This document shows, piece after piece, positions 27,832 through 36,352 of a stretch of DNA of 64,000 nt; position 1 is the first letter of the stretch, and each line of letters begins with the position of its first letter. Source of the DNA: a bacterium endosymbiont of Escarpia laminata (GTDB lineage: Bacteria; Pseudomonadota; Gammaproteobacteria; Chromatiales; Chromatiaceae); contig QGON01000070.1 in NCBI GenBank assembly GCA_003660235.1, forward strand, positions 62,001 to 126,000, read 5' to 3'. The notes under the pieces were generated by a model. It did not search any database. It was not told where the DNA came from and saw nothing but the letters and a program-made list of their open reading frames with translations. A program made the position numbers and the translations under genes.

Positions 27832-28941
27832 TCATAAGGACGGGGCAACCCCTTCTGCTTTTATAAATTTATCAGGATTTTTTAATATCACATAGTTTGT
27901 ATCCGTACTAGCTTTTTCACTTCTATATTGGATAACTTCATAACCTTGTTTCTTAGCTTGTTTAGCAATCCTTTGCGATGAATCATAATCACTTTTATAA
28001 TTCCATTTTTTTGCAATATTTTTATTCGTTAAATCAAGAATCTTTGCTTTTGATACATCCAAATTGTATCGAATAGTATACTTTGATGATGAACCTACCT
28101 CTTTAAATGAGGTCTTAGCACTTCCTGCCAAATAAAATCCACTACCAAATCTATTTTTCTCTGGATGAGATTTTGAAATATCAATTTTCTTAAGGACGTA
28201 ATCAATGTTTTTTGCGGAAGATGTCGCGTGATAAATATTTCTATTTGGAGAATTATCATTAGATATTTTTTTACTTTTCTGATGTTTCTCTAGATATATT
28301 CTAGAATTGCTGGGTGGTTCTCCACCCGCTTTCATATTCCCTTTATCAGATTCAATGGATTTGTTGCTGAGTTTCCTCGCGCTCTGTAGAGCAAATATCT
28401 GACTCCTTTTAGACTGCTGATCTAATTTCTGCTTTGCCTGTCTGTCACGCCGCTGTCGCTCTTTAAGCTTATTCAGCCGGTTTATTTTATTATGAGCAAC
28501 CTGCTGCTGCTGCTTTGAAAGGCGTTGTTGTTGGAGAAGTTTTTGTTGTTGTTGGCGCTGCATGGATTGCTGTCGCATGCGCTGCTGCTGTTGACGTTGG
28601 ACCGAAACCTGGGTCTGGCTTCTTTGTTGCTGCGCAGCTTGTTGTCGTTGTTGATTCTGCCGTTGAAGCTGCTGTTGTTTCTGGCGTTGCCTTTCCTGTT
28701 GCTGCACCAATTGTTTTTGGCGCTGGCGTTGTCGCTGAAGTTCCTGCTGACGACGCTGTTGTGCGGCTTGCTGCTGGCGACGTTGAGCGGCCTGCTGCGC
28801 AGCCTGTTGCGCCGCCCGCGCCTGTTGCGCGGCTTGCTGCTGTTGATAGTAATTATTTTGAGCAAATACTTCTGGTGGCCCATTGCCAAACAGACCAGAA
28901 AACAAGAGAATCGAGAAAAGCGATATGGTGAATTTCTGCAT
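27832..28941 (-). CDS. secreted Q-rich stalk protein with ADP-ribosyltransferase-like C-terminal domain
   Basis: The 369-residue protein has a signal peptide (residues 1-28, ISLFSILLFSGLFG...VFA). A very long Gln/Arg/Ala-rich coiled coil follows (about 29-180). After a linker the C-terminal 135 residues form a compact domain: NIYHATSS (His238), GSGFYLAG (Tyr270), a YTIRYNLDVSKAKILDL strand set and TNYVILKNPDKF (Asn349) preceded by EVIQY (Glu335). That order of His, Tyr and a late Glu/Asn strand is like the ADP-ribosyltransferase folds (PARP/RES/DUF3990 type) used as toxin tips. The poly-Q stalk plus toxin-like tip suggests a polymorphic secreted effector. Assignment is by pattern only. Confidence 0.65.
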   Translation of the reverse strand: MQKFTISLFSILLFSGLFGNGPPEVFAQNNYYQQQQAAQQARAAQQAAQQAAQRRQQQAAQQRRQQELQRQRQRQKQLVQQQERQRQKQQQLQRQNQQRQQAAQQQRSQTQVSVQRQQQQRMRQQSMQRQQQQKLLQQQRLSKQQQQVAHNKINRLNKLKERQRRDRQAKQKLDQQSKRSQIFALQSARKLSNKSIESDKGNMKAGGEPPSNSRIYLEKHQKSKKISNDNSPNRNIYHATSSAKNIDYVLKKIDISKSHPEKNRFGSGFYLAGSAKTSFKEVGSSSKYTIRYNLDVSKAKILDLTNKNIAKKWNYKSDYDSSQRIAKQAKKQGYEVIQYRSEKASTDTNYVILKNPDKFIKAEGVAPSL

Positions 28942-29161
28942 AACGTCTGTTCCTTAATAAGTCAAATATTCTGAATATAGACTTTTTCTGGGACTGCCAC
29001 GCTACTGCAGCTTACACCCGTGATTATATTATAGCTTAAGTTTCGGAGTTAAAATTCATCAATAAAACTCGCCTAACCCATTGAATGTAAAAATAAGTAT
29101 GCCTCGCGCATGGTAAAATTTTTGTGTTCAAAGACAAACAACAAACCACCCGAAGGCCCAA

Positions 29162-29538
29162 TTGAAGAATGGCACAACCACTATCAGCCTGCCACCCTTG
29201 ATCAGCATTGTAATTACTGATTCAAAGCACGACATTGACAACCTTTTTGCGGACACATGGAAGAATCTGAGATTGAATTCTCTGATCAGGGGAGCAGACT
29301 TCACCAAGAGGAGTGGAATCGAAATCACGGAGGCAGTATTTGTATTACTGCTTTGGAAATGGCTCAACATGTCATCAATAGCCATGTTTTCCGGGAAAGC
29401 CTTAGGAATATTTTCAAAGGCCAGCAAAGATGTCATGTACGATTTACTAAACGAGAAGAGATCAACTGGCGTACGCTTAATAGCCAAACGGCCAAGGTTG
29501 ACCAAGTCAATATCAAGACGCTGAATTTCCGGTCATAA
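29162..29538 (+). pseudogene. N-terminal relic of an IS4-like transposase
   Basis: One frame gives LRLNSLIRGADFTKRSGIEI, EAVFVLLLWKWLN and SKASKDVMYDLLN, then a shift to the frame reading EEINWRTLNSQTAK. This order (LNSL-R...KRSG...KD-YDLLN...NWR) is the start of DDE transposases of the IS4 group. Only about 125 of more than 400 residues remain and no inverted repeats are seen. Probable source of rearrangement next to the prfC scar. Confidence 0.55.
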
Positions 29539-29695
29539 CGATAACAACTCTGGATAGTGACCTTCCCAAGAGGCGATACGTGAACGCTCAAACCATCACG
29601 GTCTTTTATTTCTTAAACGTCATCACACTTCTTTCCGTTGTTAACCTGGAGCCAGCTATCTGAAAGAGCCATTGGATCACCCCCTATATTAGGTT

Positions 29696-29739
29696 GTGTA
29701 CATATTTTTGGAGAACCGCAATATAGCGATCATGTACAC
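29696..29739. repeat. inverted repeat GTGTACAT / ATGTACAC
   Basis: Two perfect eight-base arms, 29 bases apart, with a further ATATGTAC at 29742-29749, in an otherwise empty AT-rich interval between the transposase relic and the prfC 5' relic (29539-29877). It might be an operator or an element end. No gene is recognised in this interval. Confidence 0.3.
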
Positions 29740-29877
29740 ATATATGTACCAATTATGAAGGCTCAGCTTGTCTTTAGATGTCCTTCGTTGTCTCGAAAAA
29801 AGGGCTAAAATGCAATGTATATAGGGCTTTTTTGAGTTTGTTGACCCTTCTTGTCAGAGGGTAACTTTGAGGGGAAC

Positions 29878-30008
29878 TCGGGTTGCGAGATAATGGCGAA
29901 GGTGCACCACCGTCTGAGTTGTTCGAGCAGTTCGTCTGACATGAGGGGATCAGCAATCGGAAAAAGGGGAGGGACTATACCCTATCGGCAGGGGAAGGGG
30001 TCAAAGTC
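29878..30008 (-). pseudogene. orphan 5' fragment of prfC
   Basis: On the minus strand ATG 29943 begins [21 protein letters not shown], against [21 protein letters not shown] in intact prfC. The similarity continues about 66 bases upstream of the ATG into the leader, then stops. Past the AIISQP codons the sequence is unrelated. It is a displaced or duplicated prfC beginning. The junction falls in the region used as attB by SXT/R391-type elements. No full gene is present here. Confidence 0.85.
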
Positions 30009-30147
30009 TGTCCGGGCGCGCGCGCCCTCCTCCTCTGCTCTTCTACCCCCCCCCCACTCTAACCCTGCCCTGTTGGAGTGAGGGAACTATCGTGTTTCCG
30101 GACATTCATTAGGGTAGACGGTAGGGGTCCGAGAGCAGGTGTCAGCC

Positions 30148-32400
30148 CTATACCTCAAACCGCGCAACCATGTCATTCACCTCTGCCGTCTTATCCGACA
30201 TGGATGCGGAGGCGGCTGATGTCTGCTCGGCCAGAGCTGCATTCTGTTGGGTCATCTCATCCATCGACGTAACGGCTCTGTTGACCTGGTCGATGCCGGC
30301 GGACTGTTGTGAGCTGGCAGCAGCAATCTCGGCGATGATATCGCTGACCTTTTTCACCGCTTCGACGATCTCTTCAAGGGTGCTACCGGATTTGTCCACC
30401 AATTCTGCGCCCAGTTGAACCTTTTCACCGGACTCCTTGATCAGCGCTTTGATCTCTTTGGCAGCGGTAGCGCTGCGTCCTGCCAGGTTTCTGACCTCTG
30501 TGGCGACTACGGCAAAACCTCTGCCCTGTTCGCCGGCACGTGCCGCCTCGACAGAGGCATTCAGTGCCAACAGGTTGGTCTGGAAGGCGATCTCGTCGAT
30601 AACACCGATGATCTCGGCGATCTTGGTGCTGGAGGTATTGATGGCATCCATCGCCTGTACAGCCTGGCCGACCACTGTGCCGCCTTCTTCAGCTTTGTTA
30701 CGGGCATTGGCAGCAAGTTGATTGGCCTGCTGGGCATTGTCGGCATTGTTACGTACCGTGCTGGTCAGTTCTTCCATTGAGGAGGCCGTCTCTTCAAGGC
30801 TGGAGGCCTGTTGTTCGGTTCGGGCGCTGAGGCTATTGTTGCCGGCAGAGATCTCGTCAGCGGTGGTACGCATCTCATCCATCGATTCCCGCAGTTCGCC
30901 GAGGGTGCCTCTCAGGTTGTCGAGGGTGCTATTGACGTTGCCTTTCATAACTTCAAAGGAGCCGTGATATTGACCACGGACGGGATAGGTCAGGTTGCCT
31001 TGAGCCATCATGGACATGACCTCTGACAGATCCTGAAAGATCAGCTCGACCTGTTCGATGAGGGAGTTGATGCCCCCTCCCAGCTCTTTGAAGAAGCCTT
31101 GTTTGTTGTGGATTTCGATGCGGCGTGAAAGGTCACCTTCACGGGCCGCAGCTACGATTGATTCGATTTCAGCCTCGACAGCAACTTCAGCGGTTCTTTC
31201 TGTCCACTCCACAGCGGTACCCAGTCGCTCCCCCTGTGGATTGATGACCGGGTTGGCGACGGTGCGCATGGTTCTGCCGCCAATCAGGAACTCTGATTCA
31301 TAAGGCTTTTCGAGGTTCTCAAGCAGGCTGGCCTGATGATCAGCATGACGGTGCAATGTATCTATGCTGCTGCCCAACAGTTGGTCGGAGTGGAAATCGG
31401 GCAACTCCTTGCGAAAGTCGGTTTCAGCTTCGCTGAAGAGTTTGTCAGCGGCAAAATTCAGATAGATGATGTTGCGTTCATTGTCGGCCATCATGACGCT
31501 ACTTGATACATTGTCCAGCGCCATGCGGATACGGGATGCCTCATCGGCGCGTTGCTGGGTCTCGTCGATATTTCGTTTGAGGTTTTTGATCATCACCTTC
31601 ATGGAACTGCCCAACTGACCGATCTCATCCTTACTTGTGATATCGACTGTCTGGTTGAGGTCACCATTGGCGATGCCCTTGGCGATCTCGTTGGCGCGAT
31701 TCAATGGTTGAGTGATGGCGCGGGTCAGCAGTACTGCTCCCACCAGAGAGATTATCGCAGTGATGAGCAGAACACCGGCGATGGCATTACGCGAAACACT
31801 GATCTCACCGCTGAATGCTTCGGCGAGACTACGGATATCCTGGTTGGCTGAAACCACGCCGCTGCTCAGCTCTTTGACCTTTTTCAGTTCACTGGCCAGG
31901 GCCTTGATGCTGGCAACCTGAGTGTCGATGCTTTGCGTGAACTCAGCCATCTTGCCGACGGTGCGCGAGACGCTGATCAGGGCCTCACGGCGCATGGTCT
32001 CCTCGATATCGCCTACTCCATCGGTGACATCCTCCAGGGCATAACGAGCATCACCTTCAGGTAGTTCCTCCGCTATTTCGCTTACCTCTTCTACCAGTCC
32101 GTTCATGGTAGAAGAGATGTCTTTGAGTTTTCGCTCAAGCACTTTGACGTGCATGTTGGTGCGGCTGATATCATCGACGACCGCGAGCATACCCGCTGAT
32201 ATCTGGGCGAGATTGTTGTCTGCTAAGGTGATGTTCTCTTCAGTGGTACGTGAATTATCAACACCGGTGGCTGATTTCGTCACCACATCGCTGAAGCCGC
32301 CACTCAGACTGCCAAAAGAAAAGAAGGTCAGTATCAGTACCGCAAGGAGCAGAAAGCTGATTGTTATGCCTCCTCCCAGCAATTTTAATTTAATGGTCAC
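30148..32400 (-). CDS. methyl-accepting chemotaxis protein with HAMP and PAS domains
   Basis: The 750-residue transducer has two membrane segments (about 8-28 and 205-228) enclosing a helical periplasmic sensor of about 175 residues. A HAMP domain follows ([22 protein letters not shown]), then a PAS-like cytoplasmic segment (about 300-400: [19 protein letters not shown]), and the signalling domain with the hairpin tip [35 protein letters not shown]. It relays the signal to CheA/CheW. It lies 82 bases after the tandem-PilJ gene, probably in one operon under a sigma-28 promoter. The start is GTG with AAAGGTG upstream. Confidence 0.93.
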   Translation of the reverse strand: MTIKLKLLGGGITISFLLLAVLILTFFSFGSLSGGFSDVVTKSATGVDNSRTTEENITLADNNLAQISAGMLAVVDDISRTNMHVKVLERKLKDISSTMNGLVEEVSEIAEELPEGDARYALEDVTDGVGDIEETMRREALISVSRTVGKMAEFTQSIDTQVASIKALASELKKVKELSSGVVSANQDIRSLAEAFSGEISVSRNAIAGVLLITAIISLVGAVLLTRAITQPLNRANEIAKGIANGDLNQTVDITSKDEIGQLGSSMKVMIKNLKRNIDETQQRADEASRIRMALDNVSSSVMMADNERNIIYLNFAADKLFSEAETDFRKELPDFHSDQLLGSSIDTLHRHADHQASLLENLEKPYESEFLIGGRTMRTVANPVINPQGERLGTAVEWTERTAEVAVEAEIESIVAAAREGDLSRRIEIHNKQGFFKELGGGINSLIEQVELIFQDLSEVMSMMAQGNLTYPVRGQYHGSFEVMKGNVNSTLDNLRGTLGELRESMDEMRTTADEISAGNNSLSARTEQQASSLEETASSMEELTSTVRNNADNAQQANQLAANARNKAEEGGTVVGQAVQAMDAINTSSTKIAEIIGVIDEIAFQTNLLALNASVEAARAGEQGRGFAVVATEVRNLAGRSATAAKEIKALIKESGEKVQLGAELVDKSGSTLEEIVEAVKKVSDIIAEIAAASSQQSAGIDQVNRAVTSMDEMTQQNAALAEQTSAASASMSDKTAEVNDMVARFEV

Positions 32401-32446
32401 CTTTTACCTCATCCAGAATGATTGAAGATGATGAAACAAGCAGGCA

Positions 32447-32467
32447 ATGGGGCCACATCTGCCCCAT
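32447..32467 (-). repeat. hairpin between the PilJ-like and MCP genes
   Basis: ATGGGGC and GCCCCAT form a perfect seven-base stem with a seven-base loop, 15 bases past the end of the PilJ-like gene. No U-tract follows, so it may weaken rather than end readthrough into the MCP gene. Confidence 0.4.
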
Positions 32468-32482
32468 CGTCTGGCGCCCATG

Positions 32483-33400
32483 TCACTTCGCGGCTTCTTT
32501 CTCGTACATGCCGACAGCCTTATTCATCTGCTTGAGCAATGGCAGATTGGTTTCGGCCAATACTTTGATTTTCTCATTAGGGATTTGGGTGGTTTTGTGG
32601 TTGGCACCATAATCAATGATGGGTTTGAACTTGGCCCACAAACCGTTCACCACACCCAGTTGATCGCGAATATGCTGTGGCTTGGTGCCGGGCAGGCCCA
32701 GGGTCTCATCGCCATCGAGCAGGCCCTTGAGGGTGCGCTCGAACAGTGTACTGGTCTCAAGCAGAGCCAGCTTGCTGTCATCCTGTTGATAACCATAGGC
32801 AACAAATAGAAATTCCTTGCTCATCTTCTGGGTCAACATGCGCTGCTTGCCCGACAGGTTGAGGGTGGCAGCCAGGCCGGGGGCGCTTTTCAGTCCGCCT
32901 TTTTTTGCGTCCTTTTCATAGAGCCCTACCGCTTTATTCATCTGTTTGAGCAGGGGTATGTTTTTACTCGCAACGAAATCAACCTGCGCCTTGGTGACCG
33001 CTTTACTGGCAATGATCTCCTTGACTGTCGGGTAGAACTCAGCCCAGAGGGTATCGATTTTATCGAGTTGGCGCAGGATGCGACCGCTGTTGGTTGGAGG
33101 CAGACGTAATTCGTCACTGCCATTGCGCAGTCCCTTGAGGGTTTTATCAAAGAGTCCCGAGGTTTTTTTCAGGTTGGCGATGTTTTGTTCTTTTGCTTCA
33201 TTGAGGGCGACGAGCATGACCTCTTTGCTCATTTTCTGGGTCAGCATGCGCTGTTTCCCCGACAGGTTGAGCACCACGCCATACTCGGCAGATGTGGGGC
33301 CTGCCGCCTGCAGGTTGAGGGGAAAACTGGTGATAGTGGTGAGTAGAACTATAAGAAAACCGATTCGGTTTGATCGTGTGAGGTGCTTGAGAGCTAACAT
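32483..33400 (-). CDS. exported protein with two tandem PilJ/NarX-type sensor domains
   Basis: The 305-residue product has an N-terminal signal or anchor (about 9-33, IGFLIVLLTTITSFPLNLQAA). The rest is an internal duplication of about 135 residues. Each half begins NLSGKQRMLTQKMSKE, the PilJ N-terminal (type IV pili methyl-accepting transducer) motif that resembles the nitrate-binding P-box of NarX. Each half ends LPLLKQMNKAVG-YEK. There is no kinase or MCP signalling domain, so it is probably a periplasmic ligand-binding partner of the MCP encoded downstream. GGAGA before ATG 33400 fixes the start. Confidence 0.85.
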   Translation of the reverse strand: MLALKHLTRSNRIGFLIVLLTTITSFPLNLQAAGPTSAEYGVVLNLSGKQRMLTQKMSKEVMLVALNEAKEQNIANLKKTSGLFDKTLKGLRNGSDELRLPPTNSGRILRQLDKIDTLWAEFYPTVKEIIASKAVTKAQVDFVASKNIPLLKQMNKAVGLYEKDAKKGGLKSAPGLAATLNLSGKQRMLTQKMSKEFLFVAYGYQQDDSKLALLETSTLFERTLKGLLDGDETLGLPGTKPQHIRDQLGVVNGLWAKFKPIIDYGANHKTTQIPNEKIKVLAETNLPLLKQMNKAVGMYEKEAAK

Positions 33401-33485
33401 CTGCAAATTCTCCAGAGTGGTGGATCGCAGAGGACGTTGCTCACTGTTGATCACGCCCCTGCGGCAATCAGGTCTAACAGAACTG

Positions 33486-33512
33486 CTATCGGCTTATTTC
33501 CCCGGGACTTTA
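33486..33512 (-). promoter_or_regulatory. sigma-28 (FliA)-type promoter of the PilJ-like/MCP operon
   Basis: On the minus strand TAAAGTCC is followed after exactly 11 bases by GCCGATAG, an almost perfect FliA promoter. It lies 85 bases upstream of ATG 33400. It ties the sensor and MCP to the flagellar regulon, in line with a second FliA-like promoter at 21582. Confidence 0.75.
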
Positions 33513-33635
33513 GGGTGAATTACATAGAAACGTCTTATTTGCATCTGTCTGTGGAAGAATGGCTGGTGGGAAGATGCTTTTCGTCATCTCAGACAACGAA
33601 TATTGATCGAAAACAAGGGGGTCAGGTGGGGTGAA

Positions 33636-34196
33636 TCAAGACGATTTGCTCTGTAGGATAGCGCGAACAGTCTCTGCTGCATTTTCCAATTGTCGCACGC
33701 GTTTCCATAACATGGTTGGGGCATTTTCATAAATTGTGAGTAGCTTGCCCGCGGCCACCCAAACCAACTCACGCCGTTTCTTAAACCGACCTACCATGTC
33801 GGCCTTCCACTCCCGGTTCAGCGCTTCGATATCCCGGTACGGAAATTCGATAAAGAACGTTTTCCACTGTTTGGGATCGAGAGGATTTCCAGGCGCCCGC
33901 CTACACCACCAGTCTGGATGAACCGAGAGCGTCTCATCAAACAGGGCCTCAACTATTGGAGTCTGATTCATGACCCTTTCAGCAGTGCGACTTGCCTGCT
34001 GTAGATCATCGGAGAAATACATCGTTTCGGTTTCTTCGATAAACTCCCGTATTGCGGTCTCCCGATAGCCTTCATCCACTCCCAGACCGCCCCCGAAATC
34101 AATAAGATAGCCTGTCTTTCTGCCGGCAAAGGTAGTTTGGAACAAAAAGTAGACTTTGCAGTCGGTTACAGCAAAGGGGATGACGCCGGCGCCCAT
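33636..34196 (-). CDS. Nudix hydrolase
   Basis: The 186-residue product carries a Nudix box, GGGLGVDEGYRETAIREFIEET, at about residues 34-55 with the REF-EET metal-binding helix. Nudix enzymes hydrolyse nucleoside diphosphate-linked compounds; the substrate is not evident. The first residues (MGAGVIPFAV) form the usual opening strand. It is a lone gene on the minus strand, divergent from the SprA-like gene. Confidence 0.8.
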   Translation of the reverse strand: MGAGVIPFAVTDCKVYFLFQTTFAGRKTGYLIDFGGGLGVDEGYRETAIREFIEETETMYFSDDLQQASRTAERVMNQTPIVEALFDETLSVHPDWWCRRAPGNPLDPKQWKTFFIEFPYRDIEALNREWKADMVGRFKKRRELVWVAAGKLLTIYENAPTMLWKRVRQLENAAETVRAILQSKSS

Positions 34197-34375
34197 CTCT
34201 TATGTCCCCCCACGCTATTTCCAGTGCTGAGTTTTTATTCTAGGTTAATCTTTGTCATATGGAAGGAAAAGAAACGGCAGGGCGAATATCATTCGCAAAT
34301 GAGCAGTCATCAAGAGATGGATCCCGCAGATTTCTCTATACTCGGGGTAGATCTTCTCCAGACTCCATTTTCGCT

Positions 34376-35029
34376 ATGATCGAACCAACGGCCGCCGCCG
34401 CTTCCATTAACGCTACATTGACGCCGCAGATTCAGCGCCAACAGGCGGAAAGTGGAGCGCCTGCCGAAGGGACACAACAGGCTTCGGACTTCCCCCAGCA
34501 ACCCTCCCGGAGTGACGAAAAAACCTTTTCCACCAATGAGCCAAAGCCGACTCAGACCACCGATGAGTTAGGCACAGCTGAACTACGGTTGGTACAGGAG
34601 CTGAAAAGCCGGGATCAGGCCGTCAGAGCCCATGAACTTGCACACCTTGCTGCGGCGGGGCAATACGCCCGTGGTGGCGCCCAGTTCGACTACAAAGTCG
34701 GCCCGGATGGCAATCGCTACGCCGTCGGCGGCGAGGTGAGTATCGACTCCTCTAGGGAGAGTGATCCACAAAAAACCCTGGAGAAGGCGGAGACCATACG
34801 CCAGGCGGCGCTGGCCCCCGCCGACCCCTCCAGCCAGGACCGCCGGGTGGCCATGCAGGCAACCGCAATGGCAGCCCAGGCACGGGTGGAGATTGCCAGG
34901 GAGCAGGCACAAGCCGGGACACCGGAAGAGAGTCAACAGACGCGTTCGGCGGCTAACGGAATCAATCAACTGTTAACTGTGCAGTCCGCTGATCAGCCCG
35001 ATCCCGTGTTGATCGACATGAGTGCCTGA
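34376..35029 (+). CDS. SprA-family putative metallopeptidase
   Basis: The product has a low-complexity Gln/Pro/Thr-rich N-terminus and a core RDQAVRAHELAHLAAAGQYARGGAQFDYKVGPDGNRYAVGGEVSID. The HELAH motif is the zinc-peptidase signature of the SprA/PF12118 family, and the GGAQFDY-G-DG-YAVGGEV segment is its hallmark. After a helical stretch of Ala/Gln the protein ends without membrane segments. ATG 34376 (MIEPTAAAAS) is preferred; the frame is open 39 codons further up without a better ribosome site. Substrate unknown. Confidence 0.82.
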   Translation: MIEPTAAAASINATLTPQIQRQQAESGAPAEGTQQASDFPQQPSRSDEKTFSTNEPKPTQTTDELGTAELRLVQELKSRDQAVRAHELAHLAAAGQYARGGAQFDYKVGPDGNRYAVGGEVSIDSSRESDPQKTLEKAETIRQAALAPADPSSQDRRVAMQATAMAAQARVEIAREQAQAGTPEESQQTRSAANGINQLLTVQSADQPDPVLIDMSA

Positions 35030-35126
35030 TTCACCTGTGGAAACCAACTCTACCCCCTCCTGTCAGAGATCTCTCCCTACGGTCGAGATGACAATGAGGC
35101 TATTCATCAGGTCTTGAGACCCCACC

Positions 35127-35591
35127 TCAAAGCGGCAATGCCATCACCATCGCATCTTCCCGCCCCTTCGCGGCAGGATAGTAGCCGCGGCGCAAACCCA
35201 CCTCGCAGAAGCCGATACGCTCATAGAGTTTCAGTGCGCTTCGATTACTGATTCGCACTTCGAGAAAGGCCGTGTCGGCCCCACGCTGTTTGGCCAGTTT
35301 CAACAGCCGGTCGGCAATCTTTCGTCCAAACCCCAAGCCATGATGTTCGGGATGGACACAGATATTGAGCAGATGACACTCATCCAGTACAACCGACATG
35401 ACACCGTAGCCAATAATCTTCGCATTGAGACTGAGCGCCCAACAAGAGTAGCCTGATCTCAGGCAGTCCCTGAAGATACCCATGCTCCAGGGATGCTCGT
35501 AGACCAGCTCCTCGAGTGCCAATACCTCATCGAGATCCGACTGGGCCATGGGCCGGATGTTGAGCAAGGGTTCATCAAGTTGCGCGCTCAC
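35127..35591 (-). CDS. rimI: ribosomal-protein-alanine N-acetyltransferase
   Basis: The 154-residue GNAT enzyme acetylates the N-terminal alanine of ribosomal protein S18. LNICVHPEHHGLGFGRKIADRLL is the acetyl-CoA-binding motif A; EVRISNRSALKLYERIGF and RRGYYPA are the RimI-specific parts. It overlaps the uracil-DNA glycosylase gene by four bases (ATGA), an arrangement found in many gammaproteobacteria. Confidence 0.93.
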   Translation of the reverse strand: MSAQLDEPLLNIRPMAQSDLDEVLALEELVYEHPWSMGIFRDCLRSGYSCWALSLNAKIIGYGVMSVVLDECHLLNICVHPEHHGLGFGRKIADRLLKLAKQRGADTAFLEVRISNRSALKLYERIGFCEVGLRRGYYPAAKGREDAMVMALPL

Positions 35592-36340
35592 TGTTCGCGT
35601 AGCAAGGATAGCGCCAATTGCAGATCCTGCCAGGATTTTGCCTTCTGCTCCGGCGAACGCAGCAGGTAGGCGGGATGATAGGTCACCACCAGCGGAGTGG
35701 CAGACTCGCCAAAATTGTGGATCCGGCCCCGCAAACGACCGACAGGAATATCGGTCTTGAGCAGATTATGGGCAGAGATGCGTCCCACGGAGAGGATCAC
35801 CTTGGGTTGGATGAGGGCGATCTGCTGCCGCAGAAAAGGCTCGCACTGCAGCGCCTCATCCGGTTTGGGATCACGGTTGTTGGGCGGACGGCACTTGAGG
35901 ATATTAGCGATGAACACCTCTTCCCGCCGAAACCCCATCGCCAGCAGCATCGCATTCAACAGCTGCCCGGCCGGGCCGACGAAGGGTTCACCCTGCCGAT
36001 CCTCATCCGCACCGGGAGCCTCCCCGATGATCAGCAGGTCAGCCTGGGCATTGCCAACGCCAAATACGGCCTGGGTGCACCCGGCCCGTAGACTACAGGC
36101 GGAGCAGGCGCTTACACGCGCCCGTAGATCGCTCCACTGATCATCCGTAGCGGACTCAGCCATCGGTGCTGTTGCGGCCGTTTCCACAGCGGCACTCTCA
36201 CCGGCAGTCCGCTCAGGGGCCGGCAGAGACTCTGTCTCAGATACAATCACTTCCGGGACAGCCGCAGCCGGAGGATCACGGCGCTGCCACACCGTGACCC
36301 CCATCGCTGTCAGATAGGCTTTGCGCCGGGTCTCTTCCAT
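35588..36340 (-). CDS. uracil-DNA glycosylase, family 4 (iron-sulphur)
   Basis: This base-excision enzyme removes uracil from DNA. The 250-residue protein has an N-terminal Pro/Ala/Glu-rich tail (about 1-75), then the catalytic domain: [10 protein letters not shown] (cluster cysteines), [23 protein letters not shown] (motif 1), [13 protein letters not shown] (third Cys ligand and DNA contact) and [13 protein letters not shown] (motif with the His). It was long annotated as a phage-type DNA polymerase-related protein. Operon with rimI. Confidence 0.93.
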   Translation of the reverse strand: MEETRRKAYLTAMGVTVWQRRDPPAAAVPEVIVSETESLPAPERTAGESAAVETAATAPMAESATDDQWSDLRARVSACSACSLRAGCTQAVFGVGNAQADLLIIGEAPGADEDRQGEPFVGPAGQLLNAMLLAMGFRREEVFIANILKCRPPNNRDPKPDEALQCEPFLRQQIALIQPKVILSVGRISAHNLLKTDIPVGRLRGRIHNFGESATPLVVTYHPAYLLRSPEQKAKSWQDLQLALSLLREQ

Positions 36341-36352
36341 GGATTCCGGCTG

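Noticed and set aside
28480-28860. Tandem short repeats that could look like a CRISPR or VNTR
   Set aside because: The periodicity is of Gln/Arg codons inside a coding frame, with no constant repeat-spacer pattern.
28525-28974. Leucine-rich plus-strand frame resembling a membrane protein
   Set aside because: It is the complement of CAG/CAA glutamine codons of the Q-rich stalk, which read as Leu-rich on the other strand.
30014-30027. GGGCGCGCGCGCCC palindrome near the prfC relic
   Set aside because: A perfect but simple GC alternating run; without further context it gives no support for an element end.
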